Shown piece by piece: positions 8,767-17,024 of a DNA stretch of 64,000 bases. Position 1 is the stretch's first letter. Every line of letters begins with the position of its first letter. The DNA is taken from assembly GCA_025560025.1 (NCBI GenBank), contig CP048487.1:1-64000 (forward strand), given 5' to 3'. Source of the DNA: Agrobacterium tumefaciens (GTDB lineage: Bacteria > Pseudomonadota > Alphaproteobacteria > Rhizobiales > Rhizobiaceae). The notes beneath the pieces were generated by a model. It saw nothing but the letters and a program-made list of their open reading frames with translations, did not search any database and was not told the origin of the DNA. Position numbers and translations under genes: made by a program.

Positions 8767-9831
8767 ATGGATAAAAGCCTCTCTAAATCTCCTTCCGTCA
8801 CCGTGGCTGACGTCGCACGCAGGGCCGGCGTCTCGAAGGCAACGGCTGCACGCGTGCTTGGCGGCTACGGAACTGTCAGCGACAGGGTGCGCGAGGCTGT
8901 CACAGCTGCCGCAAGTTCCCTTGCTTATCGCCCCAATGAGCTTGCCCGCAGCATGACGACGGGCCGCTCCGGCACAATCGGCGTCGTAGTGGGGGATATC
9001 GAGAACCCCTTCTTCAGCCTCGCGGTACGCGGCATCACGGATATCGCCCGGCAGGCGGGCTTTACCGTCATTCTTATCAATTCGGGCGAGGACGCGACGG
9101 CGGAGAAGGCCGCGATCTGCACATTGCTTGCCAAACGCGTCGATGGCCTGATTGTTTCCCCTGCCAAGGAGAATGATGTCGATCACCTCAGGGAGGCCAT
9201 CCGTTCAGGCTTGCCACTCGCATTGCTCGACCGTTGCGGCGAGGCGTTGGACGTAGATACTGTCATAGCCGACGACCAGAACGCTGCGGAGAATATTACC
9301 CGCCAGCTGATCACACTTGGTCACCGCCGCATCGCCTATCTTACCGCCTGCGACACGCCGGATCATCGCTTCCATACGCCGCGGGACATCAGCACCGGTT
9401 CGGTGCGGCGCCGCATCGAAGGGTATCTTAGTGTCTGCCGTGAGGCTGGCCTTATCGGTATGGAGGACTGGGTGAAGGTTGGGGCCGTTACACCGGAACG
9501 CACACACCGGATCGTTATCGAAATGCTCCAGTCGGGACACCGTCCGACGGCGATCATTGCGTCGGACAGTATAATCGGTCTTGAAGTGTTCAGGGCACAT
9601 CGTGAATTGGGATTAAATATTCCGGGTGATCTATCTCTGGTGTCGTTCCATGACGCAGACTGGACATCTGTAACCACCCCCCCGGTTACTGTCGTGCGGC
9701 AACCCGTCTACGAACTGGGAGCGACGGCGGCCAAGCTCTTGGTTGAGCGATTAAATGGCGAAGATCGGGCCGCGCGCAAGATGGTTCTAAAAACCGAGGT
9801 CGTTGAACGCGCTTCCACGCAAGCTATTTGA
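8767..9831 (+). CDS. LacI-family transcriptional regulator
   Basis: 354-aa repressor. The start MDKSLSKSPS at 8767 puts the N-terminal helix-turn-helix (VTVADVARRAGVSKATAARVLGGYGTVS) in the usual place. A longer open frame upstream covers the operators and is not credible. After the hinge (RPNELARSMTTGRSGTIGVVVGDIENPFF) follows a ribose-binding-like ligand domain. It is divergent from the ABC/dehydrogenase/oxidase operon, with two perfect palindromic operators between them, so it very probably controls that operon. A LacI regulator with an amino-acid-type transporter hints at a ligand with a sugar part; this is inference. Confidence 0.93.
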   Translation: MDKSLSKSPSVTVADVARRAGVSKATAARVLGGYGTVSDRVREAVTAAASSLAYRPNELARSMTTGRSGTIGVVVGDIENPFFSLAVRGITDIARQAGFTVILINSGEDATAEKAAICTLLAKRVDGLIVSPAKENDVDHLREAIRSGLPLALLDRCGEALDVDTVIADDQNAAENITRQLITLGHRRIAYLTACDTPDHRFHTPRDISTGSVRRRIEGYLSVCREAGLIGMEDWVKVGAVTPERTHRIVIEMLQSGHRPTAIIASDSIIGLEVFRAHRELGLNIPGDLSLVSFHDADWTSVTTPPVTVVRQPVYELGATAAKLLVERLNGEDRAARKMVLKTEVVERASTQAI

Positions 9832-10747
9832 CACCAACCGTCGCTCCTGGTCCGCGGATTTCCACGTTGCTTCCGTTTCCGGCATGGCCGCGACGTCCTC
9901 AATCATCGCAGGACCAACGTGCGGCCTTTGGGTCGATACTGTCGAAGACGCACCAGCCATCAGGGGCAACCGGTTTGGAAAGGGATTCTATCTCCTCGTC
10001 ACCGCAGACGGAATAGTAATCTTTTGGTGCGCCGTGCAGACAAATGTATCCTGGCGGCGTGTTGAAAACTTATGTAGGCCTCACGAGAGAGGCATACGTT
10101 GCAGGCCCCTCCCCTTCTCCGGTATTGACCACGCGGTGGTATCACTGATGGGTAAGTCACTTCCGGCTATCTTGCAGTTGCGCGTTGTTAAAGAACTGGC
10201 GCTTCGGACGTTCCCGGTGCATTTCCCGTTTACGGCGAATAAAATGACACCGGGCGAGTTTGAAGAGTTCCACGGTCGCGGCGAACCTCGTCATCCCGCA
10301 GCGGCTTTTCTGGCGTTAGCGGGGGGCTCGCGGTTATTCCGTAACGGGGTTGCATATAAGTGGAGTCATTGCAGCGTGTACGTTTCGCGAGCAGCTCACA
10401 CCTTCTCTCAAGTGGATATGCGGCCTTGGTTTGCGACGGCTGATACCGCCGTTCTGGTTCGCGCTCGACCGGAGAGATTCACCTTGGTGGAGTGCCAAAA
10501 TTGAGCCCGTTGTTCGTCCACATCGTAGACATGCCGGCACTTGGGAAGTGGCTCCTTTGGCAGCGTACTATCATGCCGGTCAGTGGCCCCTCCCCTGCCC
10601 GCCTTCCCTCCCTCGTCCCTGCGGAAGTATGTCGGCTCTCTTTCGTGGCCGAGCTATGCCAAGCGGTGTTTTTCGCAAGGCAATATTGAGCTCTTCGGCA
10701 TCCCTGCTTCACCTGAGCAGTGTTCCAAGCGAATGTTTCACTTTTGC

Positions 10748-10771
10748 AAACCTTGTCAGCTGACAAGGTTT
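10748..10771. repeat. 24-bp perfect palindrome, copy 1
   Basis: A perfect 24-bp palindrome with the core CCTTGTCAGCTGACAAGG flanked by AAA/TTT. A second copy starts exactly 120 bp downstream. Its size and symmetry suit a dimeric regulator such as a TetR- or MarR-type protein; no adjacent regulator gene is visible. Confidence 0.7.
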
Positions 10772-10867
10772 TTGGTGCGGCGTGCCAATTGATTCCTAAT
10801 TCGCCCGGGTTCTCTCGGTGCAACTCCGTTGGCTTCGGAGGCTAACAAGGGCGACTCAGCGCTTTGA

Positions 10868-10891
10868 AAACTCTGTCAGCTGACAAGGTTT
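10868..10891. repeat. 24-bp palindrome, copy 2 (imperfect)
   Basis: Same sequence as copy 1 apart from CT replacing CT-symmetric bases in the left arm (AAACTCTGTCAGCTGACAAG...). It keeps the central CTGTCAGCTGACA and the right arm AAGGTTT. Identity is confined to the palindrome, so a shared binding site is more likely than a longer duplication. Confidence 0.65.
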
Positions 10892-11439
10892 TTCAGAGGT
10901 GCCTTCCAAGCCAAGCAGTGAAGATCGCACCCAATGGTATCAAGAAATGAACACGCCGTAGACTGAAGGGACTTATTCAAAGTGACGATGAAATACATGT
11001 AGCCGCGCTTGTAGAATCCGACCTGCCGTGGTGGAGGCGCCTGCACTTTCCAGGCACGCTGCCCCACTTGGCAATGTCGGACAGTCCGGATCGCGCGGCA
11101 TTTGTCCCGTCTGCCTGGAGGCGATCGGCAAAGCGGCCGCGATCAATACGTTCGCAGACGCTGGTCGGGCTCCGAGACCGTGGCTTGCCCCATCCACCGA
11201 GTTTGCCTGCGCTTCTCCTGCATGAAATGTTTCACGCGATACGACTTCCGGTTCGAATATAGGGATGGATTGGCCGAGCTGATTTGCTCCGGCGGCCTGG
11301 CACCTGTCTCGTGCACCGCTGGCACACTTTTTGAGGTCCGTCACGCCGACCTGCTCATCGCGACGATGGAGGCGACCGGACTGACGACGGTTGCCATTTG
11401 CGTCCACCGCGCGCGGGCCGCTCCCCCATCGGGCCGGGC

Positions 11440-11590
11440 ACGTGATGCGCCGGATCCGTGCTCCTGAAAAATCCGCTCGCAGCCGGCGGCGCGCAACTTG
11501 TCCATCTGAGCGTCATGGACCTGATCGTCCATCGAGACGCGTCATAGCCGATAAGCCGTCTGGGTGCTGACGATGGATTTTCGCCTGGCC
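11440..11590 (-). pseudogene. Serine recombinase (resolvase/invertase) N-terminal remnant
   Basis: Translated on the minus strand, the region gives RLIGY, then after a frame change RVSMDDQVHDAQMDKLRAAGCERIFQEHGSGA. This is the signature N terminus of Tn3-type resolvases (GYARVS...Q...AL..AGC.RIF.E..SG). The frame breaks at the GYARVS motif, and the catalytic-domain remainder is unrecognisable, so the gene is dead. It marks a former transposon end. Confidence 0.7.
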
Positions 11591-11868
11591 GTTTTACCAT
11601 GGTTTTCTCAGGCGTTTTCAGGTGCTTTGTACAGATAAGGAATGCGCGAGAAAATGATCAGTTGCAAGCGGGGCCCATGATCGTAATACAACGTCGTCAG
11701 GCTCGAAATGCGGCGGTCGATGGATGCCATCAGATAGCCAGCATGAAATGCGTTCTGGTGGCCGTCTTTTGCAGAAATTGCTTACAGTGTGGCGTTTGTT
11801 TTGGTCTTCAGGCGCAACGAACATGCATGATGGCAAAAACGCAGGGCTAAATATCAGAAACACCTGAA

Positions 11869-11902
11869 AGCCATCGAGATGGCATCTGCCATCTCGATGG
11901 CT
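11869..11902. repeat. 34-bp near-continuous inverted repeat upstream of the VapB-like gene
   Basis: AGCCATCGAGATGGCA (11869-11884) and its exact reverse complement (11887-11902) are separated by only TC. It ends 43 bp before the VapB-like start, so it could be the operator of the former toxin-antitoxin pair. A transcription terminator is less likely because no T-run follows on the plus strand. Confidence 0.6.
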
Positions 11903-11945
11903 GTATCAATTTAAGTTAGATTGGATTTAGACGAAGGAGCATTCA

Positions 11946-12193
11946 ATGGTAACACCGCACCTATCTGTCCGCAGTTCCAAAGCGCGCGACCTTGCACAAA
12001 AGCTTGCCCGCCGAGAAAATCGCACGATTGCCGATATTGTCGAGCGCGCGCTCGAAACCTACGAGGCTCGTGAGGCGGGACGTGAACCCGCTGCGAAATT
12101 CTATAGCCGTCTTCATCGCAGTCGGGTACGGATATCGATGTCGACAGCATCATCGATGAAAACAGACGCGCTCACAAAGGCGTCGAGCTTTGA
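11946..12193 (+). pseudogene. VapB-type antitoxin, frameshifted
   Basis: Begins MVTPHLSVRSSKARDLAQKLARRENRTIADIVERALE, a VapB/PSK-type antitoxin N terminus, with AAGGAG upstream. One base appears to be lost near 12120. In the neighbouring frame the expected C terminus SGTDIDVDSIIDENRRAHK continues to a TGA at 12191-12193, which overlaps the toxin start as TTGA. The uninterrupted original frame instead runs on into unrelated sequence. The DNA-binding N terminus is intact, so a truncated product could still bind an operator. Confidence 0.75.
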
Positions 12194-12232
12194 TTTTTCT
12201 CGACACGAATGTGATGTCGGAGACTTTGAAGA
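12190..12232 (+). pseudogene. VapC toxin, N-terminal stub
   Basis: Starts TTG-ATT-TTT (MIFLDTNVMSETLKKAP), the diagnostic first strand of a PIN-domain VapC with its first catalytic Asp. The match ends after about 14 residues, at a junction with an unrelated fragment. No PIN domain follows, so there is no active toxin here. Confidence 0.75.
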
Positions 12233-12385
12233 AAGCTCCTCCTTTTTGCCCTCTCGCTTTCGATCGTCGCTCTGCTCTTTTCCTCTGTCGGTCAGGCGGG
12301 GGCACCGGCTATGTGGCGCTGATGGGGCTGGCCGGGTTCGCGCCCGCCGTTATCAAGCCTTCAGCCCTCGCCCTCAACATTCTCG
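12233..12385 (+). pseudogene. TauE/SafE-family permease, N-terminal fragment
   Basis: The two plus frames together give FALSLSIVALLFSSVGQAG and GTGYVALMGLAGFAPAVIKP followed by SALALNIL. This is the first two membrane helices of a sulfite-exporter TauE/SafE-type protein, including the characteristic glycine-rich turn. A one-base frameshift separates the two parts near 12300, and the rest of the gene is missing. It is fused directly behind the VapC stub. Confidence 0.65.
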
Positions 12386-12540
12386 GCGGCGATCAGAAAG
12401 TCCTTCGGAAGATCGACCGGCAATAAATCGATGCTAATGGCGGCCAGTTCCTGCGGTGCGAGTTGTCGAAGAAGGTTGTTCTTGATGGTGTGCGAATCCG
12501 GGGCGGAGATAGCGCTCTCCTGTTCTGCAGGCGGGAGCAC
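12385..12540 (-). pseudogene. Crp/Fnr-type regulator, N-terminal fragment
   Basis: On the minus strand the region translates to IKNNLLRQLAPQELAAISID followed by LLPVDLPKDFLIAAE. This resembles the first helices of the cNMP-binding domain of rhizobial Crp/Fnr regulators (N.LL..L...D...L...L..V.L). It stops at the junction with the TauE fragment, and no remaining domain is present. Confidence 0.55.
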
Positions 12541-12686
12541 TTAAAGACCCTCAGCAGCCATCACAGTTACCTATTCGGAATAGTGACAATGGCCGAGCGT
12601 ACACGGGAAAGCTGAGCTGTGCATCTTCTCTTTCGAACTGCCTCTGGCCCCGGTCTCGTAAGAACCGATGAAAGGGCACGTCGCCC

Positions 12687-12739
12687 TTGTTAAAGCAGAA
12701 ATTGTAACCATATACAGGTGATCGACCATTGCTTGCGAT
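12687..12739 (+). promoter_or_regulatory. Cold-shock-type promoter and leader element, copy A
   Basis: TTGTTA (12687-12692), a 16-bp spacer and CATATA (12709-12714) form a plausible sigma-70 promoter. The block 12708-12739 matches 29 of 32 bases of a block upstream of the cspA gene (16121-16152), including the invariant ATCGACCATTGCTTG. It lies about 150 bp upstream of the small gene at 12882. The long leader and the sharing with cspA suggest a common cold-inducible promoter/5' UTR. Confidence 0.65.
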
Positions 12740-12881
12740 CTTGAACGGAAGCTCGCTTCACGATTTTGCACGGTACAATCGATCTGATCGGCGAGTGTCG
12801 CCGGGGCACGACGGGTCCAGCCGCCCCCGTGGAAGTCAACGTCTCTGCAGACGGCCTCACCCCAAACAGAAGGAGGACGTG

Positions 12882-13076
12882 ATGTCTTCCAATCAATATG
12901 CCGCATGCGTCTCGCAAAACCTCGTGCGAACAAGTACGTTCGGCTACCACGAACAGGCCATGGTCTCCACAAAGGTGCTGTTCTCGGGCAGCATGCAACA
13001 GATGCCGCCGGCGGGTATGAGGGCGCTTCCAGCTGGCGCCTCGCAGTGGAAAGCACAGGCCCTCCCGACACCATAA
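12882..13076 (+). CDS. Small protein with cold-shock-type leader
   Basis: 64-aa product starting MSSNQYAACVSQNLVRTST, with an ideal Shine-Dalgarno (AGGAGG) six bases before the ATG. It is rich in Met, Ala and Ser with no recognised domain, membrane helix or signal peptide. The leader shares a promoter block with the cspA transcript, so the two genes are probably coregulated. A longer in-frame version starting upstream would cover that leader and is unlikely. Function unknown. Confidence 0.6.
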   Translation: MSSNQYAACVSQNLVRTSTFGYHEQAMVSTKVLFSGSMQQMPPAGMRALPAGASQWKAQALPTP

Positions 13077-13286
13077 AAACCGGGCGCAAGGTTGGGGAAT
13101 CTCTCGACAAACGGTGCCAAGGCGCTTCGGAGGCCTATGGGGCCAGACAGGCAAGGCCGCATGAATGATGCTTCACGTTCAGCTCACGGCTGATTCACGG
13201 CCTCGCTACAGCCATTTCTGCCCGGATAATTAATCGAGTCGGCCGTGCCACGCCACGTGGCGCGCTTGCCATTGAAGGATTTCATA

Positions 13287-13490
13287 ATGAATGACACATT
13301 CCGCCAATCCGCCGACGCGCTGTTTCCCGCTAAATGTGCCGAGGCAGGCTCTAATGCGGAAAAGCTCATAATCCTGCGAAAGGGGATGCAGCGGCGAATG
13401 CATGAGCTGCGAGAAACGGAGCGCATCGCTAGAGAGGCCGCACGCCTCCACGCCCAATCTCCCTCCGCCGCCAGGAGGACCGCAACTTGA
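13287..13490 (+). CDS. Small helical hypothetical protein
   Basis: 67 aa (MNDTFRQSADALFPAKCAEAG...), AAGGA Shine-Dalgarno upstream. Predicted mostly helical and charged (LRKGMQRRMHELRETERIAREAARLHA). Its stop overlaps the TTG start of the next gene as TTGA, so the two form a coupled pair. I recognise no domain. The downstream neighbours (desaturase, transglutaminase, cold-shock protein) suggest a stress-related setting. Confidence 0.65.
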   Translation: MNDTFRQSADALFPAKCAEAGSNAEKLIILRKGMQRRMHELRETERIAREAARLHAQSPSAARRTAT

Positions 13491-13732
13491 CTCTTTTCGA
13501 CTACACTGGCGGGGCGGGGCTTTACGCTGGTAAAGCACTTGGCGGGAGGCGCCGGCCCCGCTACAGGCGCTTCGAGAGTGCCGCCGAAGCTCTACGTTTT
13601 GCGATCGAAGACATGCCTGGCGCACAGCAGCTGGGTTCTCTCCTCGAAGTCGACGAAGCTCGCTTCGACTATAGAGCGATCCGCGCGCTTTATGACGCTC
13701 CGGGTTATCCGCTACATCGCCGCATCAAATAG
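13487..13732 (+). CDS. Small basic hypothetical protein, coupled to the preceding gene
   Basis: 81 aa starting at TTG (MTLFDYTGGAGLYAGKALGGRRRPRYRRFESAAEALRFAIE), with CAGGAGGA 8-9 bases upstream. The motif YRRFESAAEALRFAIEDMP recurs in small rhizobial hypothetical proteins, as far as I remember. No catalytic motif is visible. The four-base overlap with the upstream gene indicates translational coupling. Confidence 0.65.
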   Translation: MTLFDYTGGAGLYAGKALGGRRRPRYRRFESAAEALRFAIEDMPGAQQLGSLLEVDEARFDYRAIRALYDAPGYPLHRRIK

Positions 13733-13806
13733 CGAGTTTAAGTCGGCGGTTTCACGCGAAACGACCCGCTGGGCATAATCTGATCCTCCGACGAAAAGGC
13801 AAGATT

Positions 13807-14835
13807 TTGAACACGACGACACCGTCCATCCGCAAGGACGAGAAGACCGAATTAGCTTGGCTGAAGATCGTTGCCAGCTACCGTAAGCCCAGGTTGGCTC
13901 GAAGCCTGTACGAGCTCGGCGTGACGCTGATCCCGTTCGTTCTGCTGTGGACCGGCGCGGCGATCGCGCTGCAGTTCGGATACTGGACAGGCCTCATCTT
14001 GGTCGTCCCCGCCGCAGGCTTTTTGCTGCGTCTCTTCATGCTGCAGCACGACTGTGGGCATGGTTCGTTCTTCGGTAGACGACGTTTGGATGACTGGACC
14101 GGTCGCGTCCTCGGTGTCCTGACGCTCACACCCTATGATTACTGGCGATGCGCTCATAACGAACATCATTCCTCAGCTGGTAATCTCGACGAACGTGGTG
14201 TCGGCGACATCACGACCCTCACGGTCTCGGAGTATCGCGATCTGACGCCGCGGCGACAGCTTGGCTATCGCCTTTATCGAAATCCATTTGTCATGTTCGG
14301 CATTGGCCCCGCCTTTCTGTTCCTCTTCAAGCAAAGGCTGCCGTTCGGCATGATGCGCTCGGGGACGCTGCCTTGGATCTCGACCATGGCGACCAACCTC
14401 GCCATCGCCATATCGGCGGCTTTGCTCATCTGGAGCGTGGGGATCATCCCTTTCCTCGTAATCCATCTGCCGATCGTTCTCATTGCCGGATCCGCGGGGG
14501 TCTGGCTGTTCTATGTCCAGCACCAGTTTGAGGGCACGCACTGGTCGCGACCGCCGGACTGGGCATTTCCGTACGCCGCCATGCATGGAGCCTCCCACTA
14601 TGACCTGCCTCGCGCGTTGCGCTGGATCACCGGCAACATCGGCATGCACCATGTTCATCATCTGTCGAGCCGGATACCATTCTATCGGCTGCCCGAGGTG
14701 CTTCGGGACCATCCTGCACTTGCAAACGTCGGCCGGATTGGACTTCGAGACAGCTTGGCCTGCGTCAAACTTGTTCTCTGGGACGAAAAAACGCAACGAT
14801 TGATCTCTTTGAGGGAAGCCGAGAAGAACGCTTGA
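13807..14835 (+). CDS. Fatty acid desaturase, membrane di-iron type
   Basis: 342 aa from a TTG start preceded by AAAAGGCAAG. The three histidine boxes of acyl-lipid desaturases are present: HDCGH at 81-85, HNEHH at 117-121 and HHVHH at 281-285. Four hydrophobic stretches anchor it in the membrane. Such enzymes introduce double bases-pair-independent unsaturation into acyl chains and raise membrane fluidity in the cold, which fits the cold-shock protein gene 1.4 kb downstream. The family (delta-12/omega-6-like) is inferred from the box spacing. Confidence 0.92.
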   Translation: MNTTTPSIRKDEKTELAWLKIVASYRKPRLARSLYELGVTLIPFVLLWTGAAIALQFGYWTGLILVVPAAGFLLRLFMLQHDCGHGSFFGRRRLDDWTGRVLGVLTLTPYDYWRCAHNEHHSSAGNLDERGVGDITTLTVSEYRDLTPRRQLGYRLYRNPFVMFGIGPAFLFLFKQRLPFGMMRSGTLPWISTMATNLAIAISAALLIWSVGIIPFLVIHLPIVLIAGSAGVWLFYVQHQFEGTHWSRPPDWAFPYAAMHGASHYDLPRALRWITGNIGMHHVHHLSSRIPFYRLPEVLRDHPALANVGRIGLRDSLACVKLVLWDEKTQRLISLREAEKNA

Positions 14836-15164
14836 TAGCAGCCGGTTGGTTGCTGGTTGCCCGCTTTTGTTGACGGCTTGCTGTTGCCGATGTCGAGTTC
14901 GGATGTCGCATCGGAGCCGATGCCACGGTGGCGGATACGACGATAGACGGGGCGATGACCGAGTAGGTCATAGAAGGTGCTATGCGGTCCGCAGGGCAGA
15001 TGACATGAACGTGTTCCTGGCCGCCACGGCGAGCGTCTCAGTTGGAGCCGCAATAGTAACTGGTCAGGGCTCTCAGAAGCCAAGCCTGGCCACGAGGACT
15101 GTCCCCGCCATTTGGAATACGTGAACTTTTCCACTGGTAGGTCTTTTGTCTGTGAGGAGCGGCA
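14836..15164. other. Intergenic 329 bp, no gene recognised
   Basis: No frame with a credible start and domain. It must carry the promoter of the transglutaminase gene, but I cannot point to a convincing -35/-10 pair. Confidence 0.4.
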
Positions 15165-16034
15165 ATGCCAAAACTTTCCATTCGTCACCGGACGACCTAC
15201 AGCTACCGATGTCCCGTTCATCTCTCCCCCTATCGGCTTTTGCTTCGACCGCGCGAGGGGCCCGATCTCCTGCTGCAAAGTCATCAGGTTACAGTTTTGC
15301 CGGAAGGCAGGGTGGCGTGGACAACGGATGTATTCGGAAACGCAGTAGCGACTGCGACCTTCGCCGAGCCGTCGCACCAGCTTGAGATTGTAAGCCAGGC
15401 GGATGTCGAACTGAAATCGGAAGCTTGGCCGGTGTTCGACATCGCTGCGTCGGCCGCGAGTTACCCGTTCCTCTACGATGATCAGGATTGGAAGGACTTG
15501 AGCGCTCTAAGGGACGTTCAGTATGCCGATCCTTCCGGCGACTTCCGGCGGTGGGTCAGGGGATTCGTGATGGCGGAGCCGACTGATACACTTTCGCTGT
15601 TGAAGGATCTCAGCGCAGGTGTTTCGAACGGCGTTGCCTACCAGGCGCGCGATACAGAGGGAACACAACCTCCGCTGCAGACTCTTGGCCTACGATCCGG
15701 GAGCTGCCGGGATCTCGCGACGCTGCTTGCGGAATGCGTCCGGGTTCTCGGCATCGGGGCGAGGATCGTGTCCGGATATCTCTACGACCCGGCGCACACC
15801 CTCATCGGTTCGTCGCCGGGCGGCTCGACCCATGCATGGGTTGAAGTGTTCCTTCCGGGTGCGGGATGGATCGCCTTCGACCCGACAAACAGGAGCATGG
15901 GCAGCGCCAACCTGATCCCCGTGGCGGCCGCGCGCGACATTACCCAGCTCGTGCCGGTATCGGGATCGTTTATCGGTCCGGCAGATGGTTTCATGTCGAT
16001 GGATGTGGCCGTGGACATCTCCTTTATTGCCTGA
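15165..16034 (+). CDS. Transglutaminase-like protein
   Basis: 289 aa, with GAGGAG upstream of the ATG. Residues 1-80 match the bacterial transglutaminase-like N-terminal beta domain (LSIRHRTTYSYRCPVHLSPYRLLLRPRE). The papain-like core has the triad Cys181 (GLRSGSCRDLA), His223 (STHAWVEVFLP) and Asp239 (GWIAFDPTN). There is no signal peptide, so it is cytoplasmic. Members of this family are probably peptidases rather than cross-linking enzymes, and the target is unknown. Confidence 0.92.
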   Translation: MPKLSIRHRTTYSYRCPVHLSPYRLLLRPREGPDLLLQSHQVTVLPEGRVAWTTDVFGNAVATATFAEPSHQLEIVSQADVELKSEAWPVFDIAASAASYPFLYDDQDWKDLSALRDVQYADPSGDFRRWVRGFVMAEPTDTLSLLKDLSAGVSNGVAYQARDTEGTQPPLQTLGLRSGSCRDLATLLAECVRVLGIGARIVSGYLYDPAHTLIGSSPGGSTHAWVEVFLPGAGWIAFDPTNRSMGSANLIPVAAARDITQLVPVSGSFIGPADGFMSMDVAVDISFIA

Positions 16035-16099
16035 TGAAGGGGAACGCAGGTCTAGACAGTAGTCTCCGCGGCGAAGCTGAGTTTAGTCCAGCGCGTCCC

Positions 16100-16152
16100 T
16101 TGTAAAATCGTAACGTGCACCCATATATAGGTCATCGACCATTGCTTGTGAT
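16100..16152 (+). promoter_or_regulatory. Cold-shock promoter and leader element, copy B (cspA)
   Basis: TTGTAA (16100-16105), a 16-bp spacer and CATATA (16122-16127) mirror copy A in sequence and spacing. The 32-bp block 16121-16152 is conserved with 12708-12739. It leaves a leader of about 120 nt before the cspA start, typical of cold-shock genes whose 5' UTR folds in a temperature-dependent way. Confidence 0.7.
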
Positions 16153-16254
16153 GTTGGTCCGGAGCCTCGCTCCCGTCGGATTTCCTCTCAAATCATCGAT
16201 CTTCCCCGCAAGGCATCGCGGGACCCACAACGATTGCTTTGAAAGGAAATCGTC

Positions 16255-16464
16255 ATGACGACTGGCACCGTAAAATGGTACAACTCCACCAAGGGCTTCG
16301 GCTTCATCCAACCGGACAACGGCAGCACGGACGTCTTCGTCCATGCGTCGGCTGTGGAGCGCGCCGGAATGCGTTCGCTTTCGGATGGCCAGAAGATCTC
16401 CTACGAGGTTGTTCAGGACCGCAAGTCCGGCAAAAGCTCGGCCGAAAATCTTCAGGCAGCTTAA
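16255..16464 (+). CDS. Cold-shock protein, CspA family
   Basis: 69 aa, a complete cold-shock domain. The RNP1 motif KGFGFI (13-18) and the RNP2 motif VFVHAS are intact. AAAGGAAA serves as the Shine-Dalgarno. It binds single-stranded RNA/DNA and melts RNA structure. The long conserved leader suggests post-transcriptional temperature control. Confidence 0.97.
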   Translation: MTTGTVKWYNSTKGFGFIQPDNGSTDVFVHASAVERAGMRSLSDGQKISYEVVQDRKSGKSSAENLQAA

Positions 16465-16524
16465 AGATTTCATTCGCTGCGCTGACCACGGATGCACTGG
16501 CAGCAGAGCTGAGTGGCTGTGAGA

Positions 16525-16550
16525 GGTCGGGTTAACGCCCGGCCTTTTTT
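16525..16550 (+). terminator. Intrinsic terminator after cspA
   Basis: GGTCGGG (16525-16531) pairs with CCCGGCC (16538-16544) with one G-T pair and a six-base loop, followed by TTTTTT (16545-16550). It ends the cspA transcript 60 bp after its stop. Confidence 0.85.
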
Positions 16551-16626
16551 CAAGCCGGGCTTTCCCGGCCTGATCCACCGTCGACCGGTTGGATGCGTCC
16601 GGGCCGGAGACCAAAAGGAGATTATC

Positions 16627-16848
16627 ATGACCATGACCGAGCAGGCATTTTTCAAGCCCGAAAAGGTTTCCGCGCGAGACAAGGCCGCGACCACGAGTGA
16701 AGTGGCGCGGCAGATCATAGAAGCGGAAGCAACTGACCGGATCCGCAAAACCGCGCGCCTTCGCCAGCTGCGCGAAGCTCAGCCGATCGAGCTGAAACCG
16801 GTTCGTCCAGCGCGGCGCCGAAAGACAGGGCAATCTGCGGCAGTGTGA
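16627..16848 (+). CDS. Small charged hypothetical protein downstream of cspA
   Basis: 73 aa (MTMTEQAFFKPEKVSARDKAATTSEVARQII...), AAAAGGAG upstream of the ATG. Highly charged, helical, no cysteine and a basic tail (RPARRRKTGQ). Similar small genes commonly lie behind csp genes in rhizobia, as I recall, but no function is known to me. It follows the cspA terminator, so it may use its own promoter or read-through. Confidence 0.75.
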   Translation: MTMTEQAFFKPEKVSARDKAATTSEVARQIIEAEATDRIRKTARLRQLREAQPIELKPVRPARRRKTGQSAAV

Positions 16849-17024
16849 TGAGGGAGCTACCCGCGGGATGATCCTGGTCATCAGACCGACACGTTAACGG
16901 AAGGAGAGGATGTGCCTCCCACCCACAACATTGTTTCGCCAAGCTATTCCAGCGCCGCTCCAACAATCGTCGTTGTGATCAGCTTTGTTTTTGTTTTATT
17001 CTTGATCACGGAGGGCTGGCTTTG

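Larger units (their letters stand above)
9832..11440. other. 1.6-kb stretch without a recognisable intact gene
   Basis: Frames open here in several phases, but none has a recognisable domain, a good ribosome-binding site and sensible composition together. The only strong structures are two copies of a large palindrome (10748-10771 and 10868-10891). The region borders a decayed resolvase and other gene fragments, so it is probably eroded mobile DNA. Confidence 0.5.

Noticed and set aside
9803-10504. A 233-codon frame after the LacI-type gene
   Set aside because: Overlaps the end of the regulator, has mixed composition, no Shine-Dalgarno and no domain.
11102-11467. A 121-codon plus-strand frame with several cysteines
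   Set aside because: It runs antisense over the resolvase remnant and lacks a family match or a ribosome-binding site.
12571-13110. A 179-codon minus-strand frame across the cold-shock-type leader
   Set aside because: Opposes a gene with an ideal Shine-Dalgarno and a promoter block shared with cspA; its own sequence has no domain.
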